In this document: in pieces, positions 61,499 through 64,000 of the stretch | Layout of the letters: each line of letters starts with the position of its first letter | How positions within the stretch are numbered: the first letter of the stretch is position 1 | Assembly: GCA_050331575.1 (NCBI GenBank) | Contig: JBHJGS010000012.1 | Coordinates: forward strand, 1 to 64,000 | Source: JBHJGS01 sp050331575 | GTDB taxonomy: Bacteria > Pseudomonadota > Alphaproteobacteria > Sphingomonadales > Rhodothalassiaceae | Length of the DNA stretch: 64,000 bases | Reading direction: 5' to 3' | The notes under the pieces: model-generated | Told to the model about the DNA's origin: nothing | Databases searched by the model: none | Seen by the model: the letters and a program-made list of their open reading frames with translations, nothing else | Made by a program: the position numbers and the translations under genes

Positions 61499-61507
61499 GC
61501 TTTGTTC
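61493..61507 (-). promoter_or_regulatory. LexA operator (alphaproteobacterial SOS box) at imuA start
   Basis: GTTC-ATGCTTT-GTTC on the plus strand, i.e. GAAC-N7-GAAC on the coding strand, the direct-repeat SOS box of alphaproteobacteria. It runs from the -10 box into the imuA start codon (61498-61496), so bound LexA would block transcription. Exact 4+4 match with 7-base spacing. Confidence 0.85.
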
Positions 61508-61580
61508 CTATTGGCGAAAGGTCTCGGAGTCAAGCGACCCGGCGCAGGAACGCGGCTTATGTCGCAGCCGTTTCTGGACG

Positions 61581-62546
61581 ATGACTGACTCTTCGAATGT
61601 CAATCGACCGCGCGGCGCACCGGCGCGTTGGCCCTGGCAGATCCCCAGAAAAGGCTGGCGCGCGATCCTGGCGCGCATCTGGCGGCGCAATCTAGACAAC
61701 AGCTTCGGCCTGATTGCCGCCGGCGTGGCCTTTTATGCCATGCTGTCGACCTTCCCGGCGATCACCGCCTTCGTTTCGCTATACGGCTATTTCGCGGATC
61801 CGGCCGCTGTGTCGAACCATGTCGCCCGGCTGCAGGATGTCATGCCGCCGGACAGTTGGAAGCTGATCGAAGATCAGATCCGGTCCGTCGGCGATGCTGC
61901 CCAAGGCAAGCTGGGCCTGGGGGCCCTGCTCAGTCTGCTGATAACCTTCTGGTTCAGTGGGGCGGGTCTGCGCGCGGTGGTTGATGCGCTCAATCATGTT
62001 TATCGCGAACAGGAAGACCGCGGCTTGATCGGCTCCAACCTGGTGGTGTTTGCCATGACGATCGCAGGGCTTTTGGTCGGGCTTTTGGCCCTGGCGGTGA
62101 TCATCGCCTTGCCGGTTGTGCTCCGATATCTGCAATTGGCTGGAACCTTGCGCTGGGTTCTGGCTCTGGCGCCTTGGGGATTGTTGGTGCTGGTGATCAT
62201 GTTTTCGATCAGTGCGCTTTACCGCTTCGGGCCCAGCCGGCGGGCGCCGAAAGTCTCCTGGATCTCCATGGGGGCCGTGTGCGCGACCATCCTCTGGCTT
62301 CTGATCTCCGTGGGCTTTTCTTACTATGTGGCGACCTTCGGGGCATATAACCGCGTCTACGGCACGGTCGGCGCCGTGGCCGCCCTGCTGATCTGGTTCT
62401 GGCTGAATTCTTATGTCGTGATCCTCGGCGGCGCGCTGAACGCGGAAATGGAGTTTCAAACCCGACGCGACACCACCGTGGGTGATCCCAAACCGATGGG
62501 GGAACGCGGCGCGTTTGTGGCCGATCACCTCCCTGGCGGGGGGTAA
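61581..62546 (+). CDS. YihY/BrkB family inner-membrane protein
   Basis: A 321-residue protein with about six transmembrane helices. Family features: ARIWRRNLDNSFGLIAAGVAFYAMLSTFPAITAFVSLYGYF near residue 36 and YNRVYGTVGAVAALLIWFWLNSYVVILGGALNAEME toward the C-terminus. Annotated in some genomes as ribonuclease BN, but this assignment is historical; the true role is unknown. Divergent from imuA; the 3' end overlaps the convergent lipoprotein gene by 22 bases. Confidence 0.9.
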   Translation: MTDSSNVNRPRGAPARWPWQIPRKGWRAILARIWRRNLDNSFGLIAAGVAFYAMLSTFPAITAFVSLYGYFADPAAVSNHVARLQDVMPPDSWKLIEDQIRSVGDAAQGKLGLGALLSLLITFWFSGAGLRAVVDALNHVYREQEDRGLIGSNLVVFAMTIAGLLVGLLALAVIIALPVVLRYLQLAGTLRWVLALAPWGLLVLVIMFSISALYRFGPSRRAPKVSWISMGAVCATILWLLISVGFSYYVATFGAYNRVYGTVGAVAALLIWFWLNSYVVILGGALNAEMEFQTRRDTTVGDPKPMGERGAFVADHLPGGG

Positions 62547-62860
62547 GCAGGTGTCTGAAAGATCTTTTCTTTTTCGGCGGCTTCCTGCTCCTCGCGGATC
62601 ACCACCAGGCGGCCTTCGGCATCCCGGCGCAGATGATCCGGCCCCACCGTCCGGACTTCGCCGTCGATGAAGGCAATCTCCAACTTGTTCTGACCAGGCA
62701 GATAGCGGCGAACCTCGCCCACCTGCATGGCGCCGAAATAGACCTGTTCGCCTTCTTGCTGTGTACTTAGTTCCACCAGCGGCTGGCTGTCGTCTTCTGC
62801 AACAGCTGAACAGCCGCCTAGCCCGGCGATCAGGATTAAGGTCTTCACCATCGTCTTCAT
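62525..62860 (-). CDS. small lipoprotein, hypothetical
   Basis: A 111-residue protein with signal peptide and lipobox LGGC (Cys17), then a short strand-rich domain (GEQVYFGAMQVGEVRRYLPGQNKLEIAFIDGEVRTVG) and a charged C-terminus (REEQEAAEKEKIF). The start ATG 62860 has GGGAAGGCGC 8 bases upstream. No family recognised. Convergent with the YihY gene. Confidence 0.72.
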   Translation of the reverse strand: MKTMVKTLILIAGLGGCSAVAEDDSQPLVELSTQQEGEQVYFGAMQVGEVRRYLPGQNKLEIAFIDGEVRTVGPDHLRRDAEGRLVVIREEQEAAEKEKIFQTPAYPPPGR

Positions 62861-63247
62861 CAATGCGCCTTCCCGCCGTGGAGAGAAACGTCGCCGGTGG
62901 CAGCGGGCACCTTCAAAGGGGAGGGGGGCTGCAGGTGCCCGCTGCCGTCCGCCCGGCCTGTCCCTGAAGACAGTTGATCTGAACTGCCTGACCGCCGCTT
63001 CGCGTGCCATGGGCTTCGGCCAGCCGGATCTTGCTAACTCCTTGCCCGAAGCACTGGGGCCTTGTACCCAAAGTCAATCGACTGCTGATGGTGAACGCTG
63101 GGTCTGGCGGGTTGTTCCGGTCCGCTTTTGAGGCGGGGCAAAATGCCCGTCACTTCACGCAGGCGTGATCGCCGCCATCCCAAGCTTGGCCGTTAGACAG
63201 GATCATGCACTCTCGGTCTCGTTGTCCCATCGTCCGCTGGTTTGGCC
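62861..63247. other. intergenic region without visible gene
   Basis: 387 bases between the small lipoprotein and the permease gene. Codon bias in the frames is poor and no gene is credible. No -35/-10 pair of good quality and no palindrome of note were found. Confidence 0.5.
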
Positions 63248-64000
63248 ATGCCGGCTGACCCCGCCCCACGGCTGATCCCGGATCGCGCCTCGCCGCCGCC
63301 GCGGCCCGCGCCCGGCGCGCCGGCGATGCTTTTGGCCGGCTATGTGGCGATTGGCATCTTTGTGCTGTTGGCCTTGGCAGCGCTGTCCTACAGCAGCGCC
63401 ATTTCGGTGCCGATCACCGGCGCCTTGATCCTTGGCATCGCCCTGGCGCCCCTGGTGCGCTGGTTGGGCCGCAGCGCGTGGCTGCATGTTGTGAGTGCGC
63501 TGGGCCTGGTCTTCGGGCTCTTCCTTCTGTCCTTGGGCTTGCTGCTGATGGTGGCGGTCCCGGCGGTTGACCTCATCGAACAGATGCCCCGAGTGGGCCG
63601 GCTTTTGGAGGATCAATTAGAGGAAATCCGCGAGCCGATCCAGCGGCTGCAGCAGCAAACCGAGGATTTGGAGCAGATGGCCGATGTCGGCGGCGAGGCC
63701 GCGGCGCCGGCGGATCAGACCGAGGAGGTTAAACTGCAGAAGCCCTCATTGCTCGGCCGGACCCTGACCAATGTGCGGGCCTTTTCGAGCCAGTATTTCG
63801 TGATGCTGGGCCTGTTATTCTTTCTTCTGCTCGGCCGGGCGCAGCCACGCATGCCGGCCTTGCGCACGACCGCGCCGTTGCCGGTGCGCCACTGGGTGCG
63901 CTTCGTGACGACGTGCGAGCGCGACCTTTACAGCTATCTGGTCACGGTCAGCCTCATTAATCTGGGTTTGGGCGCGATCCTGGGCATGGCGCTGTCTCTG
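63248..64000 (+). CDS. AI-2E family transporter (PerM/TqsA type), truncated by window edge
   Basis: 251 residues visible, open to the last base, so the C-terminal part is missing. A Pro-rich start is followed by two transmembrane pairs (AMLLAGYVAIGIFVLLALAAL and LHVVSALGLVFGLFLLSLGLLLMVAVP) separated by the IPVTG-like SAISVPITGALILGIALAPLVRWLG segment, then a coiled-coil region (VGRLLEDQLEEIREPIQRLQQQTEDLEQMA) and FFLLLG. The arrangement fits the AI-2E exporter/PerM family. Start ATG 63248 is the first plausible codon. Confidence 0.8.
   Translation, partial: MPADPAPRLIPDRASPPPRPAPGAPAMLLAGYVAIGIFVLLALAALSYSSAISVPITGALILGIALAPLVRWLGRSAWLHVVSALGLVFGLFLLSLGLLLMVAVPAVDLIEQMPRVGRLLEDQLEEIREPIQRLQQQTEDLEQMADVGGEAAAPADQTEEVKLQKPSLLGRTLTNVRAFSSQYFVMLGLLFFLLLGRAQPRMPALRTTAPLPVRHWVRFVTTCERDLYSYLVTVSLINLGLGAILGMALSL

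Overview
The window is high-GC DNA from a Gram-negative bacterium, most likely a halotolerant or marine alphaproteobacterium. This rests on the secDF-yajC neighbourhood with a Mth938-like gene, hopanoid synthesis, a phasin, two TonB-dependent receptors (TBDRs), imuAB with a GTTC-N7-GTTC LexA box of the alphaproteobacterial type, and a glycine betaine synthesis operon. The order or genus cannot be fixed from the sequence alone. The first 180 bases or so are clearly AT-richer than the rest.

Layout. 1-443: gene-free, with REP-like palindromes. 444-3457: release factor 3, a DJ-1/PfpI protein close to isonitrile hydratase, and a phasin whose promoter is flanked by two CTGC-N3-GCA sites. 3688-8074: an NlpD-like LysM/LytM lipoprotein, then yajC-secD-secF and a Mth938-like gene. 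8082-11166: squalene-hopene cyclase and, divergently, a periplasmic glycerophosphodiesterase. 11341-16401: a large secreted metzincin-type protease, a divergent pair of tandem secreted paralogues of unknown family, and two small envelope proteins. 16459-22897: a chemoreceptor, then glycine/sarcosine methyltransferase, sarcosine/dimethylglycine methyltransferase and a BCCT transporter (betaine synthesis plus uptake), then threonine ammonia-lyase. 22905-26663: a small secreted protein and a three-gene operon with ATGA overlaps (sulfotransferase, beta-propeller esterase-like protein, extended SDR).

26934-44933 is the most striking part. A PhoB-box-like promoter precedes a large surface-type lipoprotein with an internal duplication, a TBDR, a complete type II secretion system (gspC to gspN) and a final small lipoprotein, all on one strand with very tight spacing. 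The gene order resembles what I recall for the Caulobacter ElpS/T2SS locus, so the likely reading is a phosphate-starvation-induced secretion module with its own cargo. The prepilin peptidase gspO lies just beyond, after a convergent lpxR-type gene.

46871-54088 holds housekeeping and lipid genes: YccF, a patatin-like phospholipase, a PAS protein, acyl-CoA dehydrogenase and thiolase, a VOC protein, RidA and a sterol-desaturase-family enzyme. 54238-58512 is a second TBDR followed by a Tat-exported PhoD phosphatase, again a phosphorus theme. 58624-64000 has a CDP-alcohol phosphatidyltransferase, SOS-regulated imuA-imuB with a 119-nt overlap and no dnaE2 beside it, a YihY/BrkB protein, a small lipoprotein, and a truncated AI-2E-type permease running off the right edge. 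Three copies of one palindromic repeat lie in intergenic regions at 2891, 15486 and 46834. No tRNA, rRNA, CRISPR array, IS element or prophage was seen.
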